DNA of 64,000 nucleotides from Megalopta genalis (taxonomy: Eukaryota; Arthropoda; Insecta; Hymenoptera; Halictidae): the NCBI RefSeq assembly GCF_051020955.1, contig NC_135016.1, positions 10,434,001 through 10,498,000 of the forward strand, given 5' to 3'. The position numbers and the translations under genes are program-made. Below are positions 36,601 to 47,745 of the stretch, piece by piece. Within the stretch, counting starts at the first letter, position 1; every line of letters begins with the position of its first letter. The notes under the pieces are model-generated. The model saw only the letters and a program-made list of their open reading frames with translations. It was not told the origin of the DNA and made no database searches.

Positions 36601-38965
36601 GGAAAACAGACGATCATCCAAAAAGACCCGAACATAATGATTCACACAGCCTGATGTGTTTGAACATCCTATCTGGCTGGCAACCAAAGAGAAACCAAGA
36701 GAAACTACGCTCGGAATGAACTTCGTTCGATGAAAACTGATAGAGAACCGCGCGAAATGTCTCTAATCCCGAAACAATTAAAACAAGACTAAGTACAATA
36801 AAATGATCGTGTCTACTAACTCGAGAGAAGTACAGAGTGTGAGGCTTGAGCGTGACACTGCCCATGTATCCAAGAATAGCTGTCTCCACATGGCCGGACA
36901 CCTTGTAAGTCTCGATGTCCATGGTTGCAGTGTTAATCCGTATTCTAGGGTAGTTCTTCTCGTCCATGGGCTCGTACGAGCGGACGTAATGCGCGACCTT
37001 GAGCGTCAGGTCCTCCTCGGCCACTGCAGGATCCATGCCGGCGTAGTCGGTGCTGTGCCGCAGGATCTCCTTGTAATTTTGCTGAAGCACCAGCGGGTCG
37101 TCGCAGACGCACTCGATGAAAAGCACGCGATAACCGAGCTGCCCGGAAAAGTAGTCGAAGACCTCGGCGCGCTGCGCTCGTGTCACCAGCGTGGCGTCCA
37201 GAATCTTCAAACAGGAAATTTCTCAGAACTGGATACATACTTCACTCGCGACGCCTAGCATCGTGTTTCTGTTCTTTTCAGGGCATACGGGGAGCACGGG
37301 GGGCAGAGTTTATTTCTCGGTTGGAGTTCTAACATCGCTGGTCACCGGGGCGATGCGATCGATTATGTTCAAATGCGTTCAAATTGCGTTTACATTGCAT
37401 TCAAATTGCGTACAAACGTGTTCAAATTGCGTTCAAATGTATTCAAATGCGTTCAAATACGTGGGAAACGAGAGCAGGCAGATGCAAACGCGTTCAAACA
37501 CTTACATACTAGTGCAAGCGCGTGGGAACGAGTGCAGGCGCGTGAAAATGCGAACAATGGCGTGAGAAACGCCTGCAAAAGTATCTAGATGCTTGAAAAC
37601 AGTTGTAAGCGCGTGGAAACGCTTTCAAATGCGTGGAAACGCTTTTGGATGTGTAGAAACGTGTTGAAACCGCTGAGAACGTATGCAAACACGTTTAGAC
37701 GCGTGCAAACGAATGCAAACACTTCTAAACATCTGAGATTGTCTTAAAACGCTTGCAAACACGATCAAACGCTTGGAAACAACTTGAAACGCCTGCGAAC
37801 GCTTTCAAATGCTTACGAACGCTTTCAAACGCTTGCAAACGTCTGAAAACATCTACAAACGCATTCAAACGGCTTTAAACGCTCGTAAACGTCTGTAAAT
37901 GTCTTTGACCGCGTTCAAACGCCTCTAAACGAGATAACGACCTGCCCTGTCGCGAGATAACGGGACGTAGGCGTTCACGGTTCCCGAGTGCATCATGAAA
38001 AATAATCGGTCGGCGACACTCGCGCGACGCTGTTTCACGATTGTAGGAGAAAGGCGGATTGTGAAAGACCGGCTCGACCAGCCTTCGAGTGTCTCCGCCC
38101 CCGATCATTTCGCGCGATCTCGAGTGCGTGCGTGCAAACGAAACAAGAAATATCCGATCGAGCTTCTAGACATTCGAGATTCTCAGATGGATCACGGATC
38201 GGTCGAGGGGTCTCTTTGTGTTCATCTCCAGACCGATTTCCGGTGCGGTTTGACGCGCTCGTCGTGCGTTCGACAAGCATCTAGCATGCTGGTGATACTT
38301 ACAGCTACGGAATTCCCGGCTGCGAGCCATGAGCCGCAGTCTTGCATCGCGTCTCCCTGGGCCAGGGCCCTCAAAGCCGCGTTCGCCGTGTGATCCGGCC
38401 GAAACAGCTCGTGAGACACTGCCTCGCCATACGGCTCCACTCTTCTTCTTCGGTACTCGCTCACTCTCATCACTGCAATTGCAGAATTTCGGTTTAATTG
38501 GTGATCGCGAGTGATCGGAGAAGAGTTGGAACCGCGAGACACGGATTATGGTTTACAAAGTTTAATTAAATGACACTGAACGTGCCATAGATTGCTTCGC
38601 GACAGTGATATGATTGCATTCGAGTTCCGAGTTCGCGCAGTTTTTGACTGCAACGTGCGTTTTGATCGAGAAATTTGTGAAAGGATGTCTCGAGGAAATA
38701 TTCTGATAATATCGATAGCCAAGGAAGAAAGTTACTTTATCCTGTCCGATAGTTCTTGCGTTAAGACGAAGTCTATTTTATGCTGTGACTTATGTTCAAG
38801 GGTTTTCCTCATTTTGACCTGAATTTTATGAATAGTGACTGTGATGCTGGTTTCATCTCGATGATCCGCAACACTTGCATACATTTTGAAATGATCGACG
38901 CAGCGAGATGTCTAACTATGTCTTAATTACAGTAAATCAAAATAAAAATGATGTATGTGAATCGC

Positions 38966-39009
<44 letters not shown>

Positions 39010-41325
39010 TGTAAAAAACAAGATAGAATATAATAAGAAAAAATATAATAGAAAATAACATTCTCATTCTATGGATACCACAGTACCTAGATACAAGTAG
39101 GTGTTGACAACGCCCAGGTATGTCGTCAAATTGAGAGCAAGTTAGTAAACAAGCTATCTAGCAATCAACTGCATAACGCCTGTACAGATATTGCGTATCG
39201 ATTGATCGCAAAAGACATTCTGCACTCTCATTTCGCGATAACATCTCCGAGTAGAATCGGTCTTTTTCGTAAATCGAGATATCCTCTTGAAATATCCTCG
39301 ACATTAATCGATCTCGAATGACATCACGGTTTTTAATCGTTCCTTGGTAAACGAAAACGCCTGCTTTCTTTAGCACAGCGTGCTATTCGACGCCCACGCA
39401 AGGATAAGAATAATTAACGACCTGCGGTCGAGTTGCGACTTCGAGACCCCGTGTGACTTTTTAAATAAACATCGTTTCACACAGTCCCCGCACAAAGGAA
39501 GACCCACTTAGCATCCACGTTATTATATTTAGTTACTTATCCTAAGAAAAGCTTGCTCGAAGGTGCGAACGTATCTTCGGAAGATTATTTAAAGAAACCT
39601 GAGGGAAAAGTCGCTGCAATTTTCAAGAACCCCCGTCGGAAATCCTGGAAAATCGAAAGTGCGTCTAATCGTCGGGGTGTTCGCGGAACGGAGGTGGCTC
39701 TACACCTGTCTAATTCGGACGATCGGGGCGCAAAACATTCTATCTTTAGATCAAATTAATTCGAAAGCCCGCTACAGGTAACTCCGTGTCGCAATTCCGA
39801 TACCGAGCAATCAGTAAACAAGATTTATCAACTGTTCCTCCCGCGACGTTCCTCTTCACGCAAGGTTCTTCAACAGGAAAGCTCTGTGTCCGAGGAAAAC
39901 CACTCTGGGCCGGACAAGATAAGTCCCTGTCGTCCGACTGTGTAAGTGTTTACCCGACAACGGGCCGAGAAAAAAGGAACGAATGCGTTCAAGGTAGATC
40001 GTAAGTCGTAAATGGCGGTATACGCAACGCAGTCTCGTCGTAGAAACGTATTTTATCGCCGCGGCACTAAAAGAATGTTGAAGAAAAATCATTGGAATCG
40101 ATGGACGTTGGCCACACCGGCAATCAAATAATTTACGATGAAGTCATGACAGCAAGGAATGAAACATCGTTAATTGGAGGATGCGGGAAAAAATCGATTG
40201 GTTCCGCCGTCGATTGCCGACGATTGGACTGCGGATTTGATTACATGACGCGCGGCACTAATGGGATCATTAGGCTTAATTAATTAGGCACCCTTTGCCG
40301 CTGCGAGCATTAATAGGGTAATTATCAATGTCAGTAATCGTTCCAGTTTTCTTGACTCTTCCTTACTTTAGAAATAACCTCATTAAATTTCTATCGTGTA
40401 CTTGCTGGATATTTGTGTACAGAGTGTCCCAACATTAATGTACAAGCGAGAAACGAGGAGTCCCTGAGGTCATTTGAAGTAACCTTCTCCTTAGCGAAAG
40501 TGCAATCTCGCTTGTACAATAGTTTTGGGACACCCTGTATTTCTGCGTATATCTGCAACTTGCATTATTATTTATATATACTAAAGGTTGTTATTTGCGA
40601 AGCGTACGAATAAATTCGAAGTCAATTATGATTTGATCGCTATTGATTGTGACATATCGACAGGTTAAATACAAAAGAATTTGTGGTCATCGAATTCTTA
40701 ATTCTCTGAAGTACGATGGACCTCTGACATTCTTTGTTATCGGAATGCTTTGTTCAGCAGCTCGATCTGAAGCGACCTAAATACAACGCTAATCATTAGA
40801 CTGCGGATCTTTGGCCAAAGAAAACTTTCCTACGTCGGTTGACAATTTACAATAATATTCATACTTAACAGATTATTACTAGAAATCACTGTCAAAGCCA
40901 GACTCGTCAAACTACAGCAAAGTGTTAACTTTTCTCTCATCCCAATCAGTTACAATTTTCGCAAGATCTTTCTACCCGCGTCCAACAAGCTAATTATTCC
41001 AACATCTGTAAAAGGGTCAAGTAATATCGTCCAATTTTGTTCCCGCGCGTCGTCATTCGTCCATCGCTGGGTTACAATTATAAAAAGCTTTAACGAACGT
41101 CGTCGGCTTTATCGGATCGGCCCGCGATTGCCGCGGAAAATTGCGATTTCGCGTGGAGATAGCGTCGTAGCGTTTTTGCTCACCTTTAGTGGAGTAGCCG
41201 TTCCAGTTGAGCCTGCGCGAGAGACATTGCGCCACCTGGCTTTTTCCACGACCTGGCAGGCCGCACATCGCGACCACCACCCCCGCGAATTTCCGCGGCG
41301 ACTTCGTTTTCCCCGGCGTTCTCAT
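33225..41325 (-). CDS. 6-phosphofructo-2-kinase/fructose-2,6-bisphosphatase (PFKFB), five coding exons
   Basis: Minus-strand exons 41184-41325 (coding part), 38303-38472, 36821-37204, 35665-35934 and 33225-33653 join in phase to 464 aa, the usual family length. The kinase half has the P-loop GLPGRGKS (residues 22-29), VMRVSEYRR, and ILDATLVTR in place of the usual FDATNTTR. The phosphatase half starts at the R-H-G-E-S-E motif with nucleophile H233, then TSRLRRTIATA, LNELYAG (acid E302) and SHQAVLRC with H367. It makes and degrades fructose-2,6-bisphosphate, the activator of phosphofructokinase-1, in the cytosol. Several kinase-side residues differ from the vertebrate enzymes as I remember them. 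The MRTPGKTKSPRK start is used here; the exon stays open upstream, so an extended N-terminus is possible. Confidence 0.85.
34897..35340. repeat. Degenerate tandem array, three units of about 145-170 bp, in PFKFB intron 4
   Basis: TGATTAGGGAGC or similar recurs at about 34903, 35073 and 35217. Each is followed by ATCATC-AA, AATTTATGC-GC and TTTCTCAATTTAGAA. Divergence is strong. Confidence 0.6.
35665..35934 (-). CDS. PFKFB exon 4 (phosphatase N-half)
   Basis: The acceptor TTTCGTTTGTAG precedes 35934. The exon is 90 codons, HGESEYNVLGKVGGD to MQEKYPQ, with the phosphohistidine His as its first residue. The donor GTACTT begins at 35664. Confidence 0.9.
36300..36740. repeat. Degenerate tandem array, about 110-115-bp unit, 3-4 copies, in PFKFB intron 3
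   Basis: GATCATCTAAAAAGATCC-like segments followed by AACATRATAGTTCA-AG-CTAAT recur at about 36386, 36501 and 36610; GTTCGAGGAAAA-like segments precede each. Confidence 0.7.
36821..37204 (-). CDS. PFKFB exon 3 (kinase)
   Basis: The acceptor TTCCTGTTTGAAG precedes 37204. It encodes 128 residues from ILDATLVTRAQRAEVF to KPHTLYFSR. The donor GTTAGT begins at 36820. The exon contains the IECVCDDP segment and the fructose-6-phosphate-binding region, where expected Lys and Arg positions appear changed (see findings). Confidence 0.85.
37365..37930. repeat. About 565-bp minisatellite of 10-11-bp AAACG units, in PFKFB intron 2
   Basis: Dozens of degenerate units such as GCTTGCAAAC, GCTTTCAAAC and GCGTGGAAAC follow one another without spacers; the unit is about 10-11 bp. 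The left part reads GTTCAAATGC and the right part CTTTCAAACG. It begins about 160 bp upstream of PFKFB exon 3 in transcript direction. Confidence 0.85.
38303..38472 (-). CDS. PFKFB exon 2 (kinase)
   Basis: The acceptor TGCAATTGCAG precedes 38472; two bases complete Val. It reads VMRVSEYRRRRVEPYGEAVS, then HELFRPDH, and ends LAAGNSVA. The donor GTAAGT begins at 38302, phase 0. It matches the VFNVGEYRR and FFRPDN region of the family. Confidence 0.85.
38965..39009. repeat. GA microsatellite
   Basis: An almost perfect (GA)n tract, within PFKFB intron 1 on the minus-strand model. Confidence 0.95.
40418..40539. mobile_element. 122-bp TA-flanked MITE with GTGTCCCAA ends
   Basis: TA followed by CAGAGTGTCCCAA on the left and TTGGGACACCCTG followed by TA on the right. 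An inner inverted pair TGTACAAGCGAG and CTCGCTTGTACA gives a hairpin. The outer ends match the 369-bp elements, so it may be an internally deleted or related form. Confidence 0.7.
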
Positions 41326-41348
41326 GGCGATCTTGTCATTCCCGGGCT
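41184..41348 (-). CDS. PFKFB exon with P-loop (first recognised coding exon)
   Basis: The acceptor CGTTTTGGTTACAG ends just before 41348 on the minus strand. The exon reads (x)EPGNDKIAMRTPGKTK and continues through AMCGLPGRGKSQVAQCL to GYSTK plus one base. The donor GTGAGC begins at 41183. ATG at 41325 is the first in-frame start. The eight open codons before it, together with the acceptor, show that an upstream exon exists, coding or not. Confidence 0.85.
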
Positions 41349-44300
41349 CTGTAACCAAAACGAGGACAAACGTGAGAAAAAAACACGGTTGGATAAGAGG
41401 CCAGCGTGACGCTGATCGGCGGGTCGGTTTCAGCACCGGTCATTCTTGCTCAGCCCCGGGAAAAGCGGACCCGCCGCGAACAATGAGGCCCCCCGAACAA
41501 AGCCTCGTAAATATTCATCGGCTAGAAAGCGCGTTCAGCGACGCGTTTCCCTCGCGATCGTGCCGCCCGTCCGCTCCATCGCCGGCCGAATTAATCGCTG
41601 CATCGCAAGTTCGCGGATCTGGCAAGAGGCCGAGTCAGCTATACGCGGCGATCATAAAGCAGAAACGTGAATACGCGCAATTCGAAACTCGCGAGCAGGC
41701 CGCCTCGCGTTGCAAAATGTTCGTGCACGCGGAAAATCTGGCGACTCATGCTTCGGTAGGACGGAGTTTGCACGGTCGATTGTTCTGCCCGTTTCCATTG
41801 TCCGCCATATACCGTACTGAAATTCCCGCGAACCGTCCCGAACGCAGGATGCCGACATAATTGGGCACCGTCGCACGGTAAATCCCGGGGCTCGCGTTTT
41901 TCGTGCGAACGTACCGGTAATTGATGTTTATTGACCGGCCGTTTATGTAACGGTGTGCGCGGTAATCTCAGGCGAAACGCAGCAATAGGCGGATTTGATT
42001 AATCGTTATTCCGTTCCAAGGAAGCCGGGTGCCATTTGCGCCGGTCGGAGGCGCGCGTTATCTTTATTAGCGGAACGTCAGCGGGATATTTTCAAGAGCG
42101 ATCTATAGCAACGGCTTGCTAAAATAAAGCAACAAGATACAGGCAGCCGCCGATCGACGGAGCGGGACGGGGAATTGTCACCGAAATTTCCCATCCCGTT
42201 TCCACTGCCACGTGTCGGTTCAGATTTCGATCGGTCGCTGGTCCGCGTCCAATAATCTGTATCGTCGACAGATAAATACCAGCGTCAACAACAATAGGTG
42301 CGATCAGCCACTGAAAATTTCCGCGTGGAAACGGCAATTTCGCAGAAAATTGGTTAGAGCAAGGCGACAAACGACAGATTGCTTCACCTAGTGGAAAAAC
42401 CCAGATAATAGGCAGAGGTTTCCCGTTCAGAAAATATTCGAACGCCATGCTCCGCTCGTTAGAATGCCGATCGGCTCGCTCTCCTTGTTTGAACGTGATC
42501 GTGTGGTGGAAGTGGCCGCTCGAATTGGAACAACGACGCGTCAGAATCGTGTCACACCGTTGTCCGATCGAAGAACGTACGCTCGGAGTTCTCCTTACCG
42601 ATCACACACATGTTTCCGACAACGTGTCGCGACCCCTCGCACGAACAACGAGCTTCGCCGAATCGATAATGTTGTACAAGTTCGAATGCTGCCACCAAGC
42701 GAGAACTGCTCTTCGGGCGCTAATTGGTAACTTCCACCCGCGAACTTCTAACCAACACTGACAGAAGATCCGTGCGAATCCCACATGCCGTTCGTGGACT
42801 TTATATTTAGCGAGCGGATTCGGCCAAAATTTTCCCCCGACCCCCCTCCTCCAACCACATTTCCCGGCGGCCGATGCGAAAACACACTTCCGCGCGCTTC
42901 TTCCCTGACCCTCCGATGCTCTTTGTTGCAAACATTTTGGCGCATTGTCCGCGGATCGCCGAGCCGATGAATGAAGTGGCTTTCCCCCTATCGAGTTTCA
43001 TTGACCGGGCGCTTCGGCTTCGGCTGAACCGATTCGAACGCGAAATCTGCAAGGGAAATGCTGAGGAAACATTTACTGCGCCATGTATACGTAAATCGGA
43101 GGAACTGGGGTAATTTCTATGCACGACGATCGACTTTCGATATCCGTGCTCGGAGATTACGCGTCGAATACATTTGGAGTTCGCTGTATTTGGTTATATC
43201 TTTGCGGGAGGCCTCGCAATTTTTTCGGCGAAGATAGAGTAGCGGAGTCGGTTACACCGGGCTGACCAATTACTGTGACTTTGGACACAATTAACTTTAT
43301 GTCGAATAAGATTTTTTTATTCAAAAATGAACCAGAGTCGCAGAAATTCTGTTAATTTATTTTAGTTATGTTAATGTATTCTGTATTCTGTAACATATGC
43401 TAGAACTGTCGTGTAAGATATCGTCAAATTGAATTGAATTCATAAATTCGTTTCTTAACAGTAAAATGATAATACCGTCGGTAAAATACATATTAATAAC
43501 CGTAACAAGGAAGTACTACGGTAAAAATACGGATGTGGTGCCTTGGCATTACGAAATCAGCATTTTCAAGTTTCCGTGTTTTGAAAGAGTTGATTTTGCA
43601 AGTAAATATTTTGAAGAAATTCATGAATTTTTTCTACACCTGCAGAATTTAAATGTAACGCTTGATAACTATTATAATATCGCTATGATGGTTCGGTATG
43701 AGTTCTGTGTAATTTTTGTGTAATGCAGAATTTTGTATAATTGTTGTGTAATTTTTAATATTTTAGATACGCTAGAAGCTATAAAATCCGTATATGTAAA
43801 TGAATGTAAATAAAGGAATACGAAACTCTTAATCGCGTATTTAATATTCTGTGTACGGTATTCAAGGTTCTTAACTTCCAAAAGCTCTAGCACGGCTAGA
43901 TTAAAGAACTCGTTCTTGACTCCCTAATCTCGCATTAAGATGCGATGCATCAACGATGTAAATGAAAGGATTAGTCGGATGAATATGAATGAGCTAGAAG
44001 TGACGTCCACATATGGTTTATGAACAATAACAAGCTTAATATCTAGCATTGAATATTCGGCTTTACGAACATGTGGATGTTGCCGCCATCGCTTTCACGC
44101 GTTTATTTTCGAAAAATGAAGAAGAACGATGAGTCTCCGTGGGTCATTGTGACGATTCCTGGCCGAGATAAAAATAACGTCGTCGGGAAAAGTGGAAACG
44201 AGAAAAACCAGCAGGGTGGCATAGTCCAAGTGATATTATCGCGTTCTATTTTCCTCTAAACCGGTCTTAGATAAAAGGTCGCTACACTTAGGCGAATTCT

Positions 44301-44899
44301 GAGGGCACACAGTAGTCGTTTCGATTTTTCTAAGAATTAAGAAATCGAATATTTTGTAACAAAACACTTTCAGTTTCTTTTTTATCAAGTATGTAATTTT
44401 TATTGAAAAACCACATCGACTGGAATTACTCTAGTAATCCATGGGCATTTCTTGGCAAAACCGATTAATATAGCATTATTAATATATTAATATTAGCATA
44501 TAATTAGGCATTTTTAAATGAAATTTCTTTTTGCTGGTATTGACAACTGTTGCACTACAGAATAAAAATATATACGTATATAGGGGGGATAAATATTGCG
44601 TAATACACAAATTGACCAAAACCTTTTTATATTTTTCATATACTACAGAACTTTGTTTAATTAATTAAAATGCCGGATTATATATAAATGCTTCAGAATG
44701 TCATTACTATAGTACAGATTTTTATGTAAAATAAATGCTATCTTCTTGCTTTCTTTAATCATTTTGATGGATTAAAAATAATACATTGATATTTTTCAAT
44801 TGCTTCAATCTTTTTAGCACTTTAAACTGTGACTACTCAATTTTGTTATAAATGCCTAAAATTCGCTCTCCAGCCATTATAAACAAATATAAATATAAC
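41349..44899. other. Intronic or upstream DNA of PFKFB, no gene recognised
   Basis: CpG-rich at about 41.4-43.3 kb, where overlapping open frames on both strands have no recognisable domain, then AT-rich. If the exon at 57.28 kb is real, all of this is one large PFKFB intron; otherwise the CpG-rich block is a promoter candidate. Confidence 0.4.
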
Positions 44900-45112
44900 A
44901 AATATCCCTTACTGACGCTCAGATTGTCCACAAAAATGAACAATTTGGGAAGAGGCGATACGGTTGTTCGAGCCTTGCAGCTCGTTTTTATAGTTACCAA
45001 TTGCCAATAAATATAACAACGAGCCAAAATGCTCGAATAATCGTATCTTCTTTACCTAAAGTGTCCATTTTTGTAGACAATCTGAGCCTCAATTAGGGAG
45101 ACATTACTGTAG
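44900..45112 (+). mobile_element. Foldback element family X, most complete copy
   Basis: The left arm CTCAGATTGTCCACAAAAAT, then TTGGGAAGAGGCGATACG and GTTCGAGCC, is mirrored on the right by GCTCGAATAATCGTATCTTC, then GTCCATTTTTGTAGACAATC. The arms span nearly the whole 210 bp, so the family is an almost complete palindrome. Confidence 0.75.
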
Positions 45113-45815
45113 ATAGGAAGAAAATTTACTTTCTCTGTCCAAAAACCCAAGAACCAAAGTGATATATTTATAAATTGATTCCTCAATTCCTAAAAAGATC
45201 AGAATAACCACTGCGTATCCTCGAGTTTCTACCAAATCTGGCCACCCATGATTTCGTCATTCTGTACGGTATCTGCTCCCAGTACCGTCGTTTTCTCCGT
45301 ATTTGGTCGCGATATCATTACATGCCCCGAGCCGCAAACTCCGTCGACAGAATTAATTACGAATTAGACCCCTTGATCTCAGGGATCAAAGGGCCACGGT
45401 CGATTTCGCCTCGATCGTCTCAGCTTTTGATTAAATTTCGCAAAACACGGCGAAAAAAACAACGATCGCCGGAAACGGATATTCAACGAGAATTACGCAA
45501 TCTGTTCGCAGTCTAGCGGCGTTAGATGCCGATTCTATCGATCGATCGATCGCGATGAAACAATGTGAATCCGATCGTCGAGCAAGCTTACGCGAGCTTT
45601 GTATTTCCGTACGCTATGTGGATCGAAAGTTTGGCATCGGAACGCGAGCAGATCGGAATGATACGCTCGTTAGGTCAACAAATTTAACCTACTTTAACAT
45701 ACTTTGTCTGTCGACGGTTGCTTGATAGTGTTTTGCAACTGGCGATTCACTGGCGAGGATTTTCGAGCCGCAGGAATTAGAAGCATGAATCAACAATCTG
45801 TTCGGGAACGGTTTC

Positions 45816-46590
45816 TGTTGGATCTGTTATTTGGAGGAGAGTTATCGGGCTTATGTTTGATATAGTTCGCGGACATCGCTATACACCGTTCTGTTTGCGG
45901 ATCAATTTTCTATGGAAGTCAGCTGAGAATTTGTTGCCAGAAGTTTCGAAGCGTTCCTGAAAAACTGCGCTAGTTGAAGTTATAAATGGACTGCCCGGAG
46001 CAACAATTTCTGATGAAGTTGTTATTTAGGGAAGAGTTATTGGGCGAGAGACCGTTGACGTAGTTCCTGAACCCCCGACTTCGTTCTGTTTACGGAGAAA
46101 TTATTGATCGAAGTCAGTTGACAATTCGTAGGCAGAAGTTGCGAAGCGTTTCTGAAAAAGTTGATATTATAAATAGAGAACGCGGGTGCAATAATTCCTG
46201 TTGAACTCTTGTTATTCAAAGAGTTGTTGTGAGACCGTTTGACGTAGTTCTTGAACACGCGACTTCGTTCTATTTACGAATGAAGTATTGATTTCGGACA
46301 ATATCAGAATTCGCTGCCAGAAATTTCGAAGCGTTTCCGAAAAGCGGTAGGAGTTAAAATTATAAATAAACAAAACGTAGCTTCTGTCGAAATTGTTGTT
46401 TAGAGAAGTGTTATCGAGCTGCTGTTCGGTGTGCTTCTTGAACATTCAACTTCGTTCTGCTTACAAAACAATGACCGAAGTCAGCTGACAATTCGCTGTC
46501 GGAAGTTTCGAAACGTCTACGGATAACAATATCGGTACAAAATTATAAATAAACGATGTCGGTTAACGATTTCCGTCGATATTATTACTT
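45816..46590. repeat. Degenerate tandem array, about 190-bp unit, about four copies
   Basis: GTTATTTAGGGAAGAGTTAT-like segments recur at about 45820, 46020, 46210 and 46397. Each is followed by GTAGTTC-TGAAC, GACTTCGTTCTGTTTACG, GAAGTCAG-TGACAATTCG and AGAAGTT-CGAAGCGTTTC. Minus-strand small frames arise from the repeat and are not genes. Confidence 0.8.
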
Positions 46591-46611
46591 TATAATAATT
46601 GTTATAATTAT

Positions 46612-46760
46612 TATAACGAGCCTTGCAGCTCGTTTTTCATAATTACCGATTGTCAACAACTGTAAAAACGAGCCGCTCGAATAATCGTATCTCCTCTTCT
46701 TAAATTATATCCATTTTTGTGTACAATCTAAGCGTCAATTAAGGAGAATTTACTGCATTC
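46612..46760 (+). repeat. Foldback element family X, copy 3
   Basis: GAGCCTTGCAGCTCGTTTTT, then GCTCGAATAATCGTATCTCC and CCATTTTTGTGTACAATCTA. It borders the outer side of the left arm of the inverted-repeat composite. Confidence 0.7.
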
Positions 46761-47296
46761 TATTTTAAAAAGTGACACAATTCGAAGATTCGAAGAGACA
46801 ACAATTATCTTACAAATTCATTACTCCAATTACTTAATTGCTTCATACGCAATCCATATACAAACGTCGGGATATTTATAACAATTTAAACTTCGAGAAT
46901 ATTTAAATTTCATTCAACAATTTAGACAATTGTGATGACCAACAAACAAATAGTACTTAAAATGTTTTAAACAAACGTTCTAATAAACATTCGCCAGTAT
47001 TTACATTCCTGTAAATTTCAGTATCAGGAATTTCAGAAATTGTCAATTGGTTAAGTAGATTTCGAGAAATCATGGTCACCGTTTTGAAAGACAATTCCGA
47101 GACAAAAGCGTGTACAGTTTCGTGTAGCAATGATCATTTATAGAGGGGGTCATCTTCAACCAGCTGTAACTTCCTTAATTTTCAGAGTTCAGACTTAAGA
47201 TTTTGTAGATGTATTTTTAAACTCCACATTTTTCAAGAGAATGTAAGAAATCGACTTTTTCAAAGATCCAACACGAGATGTTTCCAACAGTTTTCA

Positions 47297-47392
47297 ACCG
47301 TCATAAAAACGAGGTGTAAAGCTCGAATAATCGCATCTCCTCTTCTCAAATTATCCATTTTCGTGTACAATCAATTAAGAAGAATTCACTGT
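47297..47392 (+). repeat. Foldback element family X, partial copy 4
   Basis: CATAAAAACGAGGTGTAAAG, then CTCGAATAATCGCATCTCCT and TCCATTTTCGTGTACAATC. Only the right half of the element is present. Confidence 0.7.
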
Positions 47393-47496
47393 GTAGCTTG
47401 ACCTTCCACACTTGATTTTTCATTCGATTGATCCTTCCAGAATATTACTATACCGCCAGAAATTGCAGTTCGAGTCTTGAATATCACTGCACGCTA

Positions 47497-47745
47497 TTAA
47501 CACGTTCCGTGCCGAGCTTTTTTTACTCGAATCTTCACACTTTGATATTTTACTAAAACTTGATGTATTACGTGCAATTATTAATTCTCGTACACATAAC
47601 AACGTAACAAAAACTTATCAACGCCCATTCTTGCGGTGGAAATTGATTCTTCGGTTCTAAATTTCTTGTAAACAATTTGTTCAGTTCACTAAGTAAACAT
47701 GCAAGCGTGTACCATCGATGGTACACGTGGCACGGAACGTGTTAA
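47497..47745. mobile_element. TTAA-flanked MITE with CACGTTCCGTGCC ends
   Basis: TTAA at 47497-47500 and 47742-47745. The inverted ends are CACGTTCCGTGCC and GGCACGGAACGTG. Near the right end a separate perfect palindrome, GTGTACCATCGATGGTACAC, occurs. The TTAA duplication points to the piggyBac superfamily. It has no coding capacity. Confidence 0.8.

Noticed and set aside
41207..41860. 217-codon open frame on the plus strand
   Set aside because: Its first part is antisense to the PFKFB P-loop exon and the remainder is low-complexity CpG-rich sequence.
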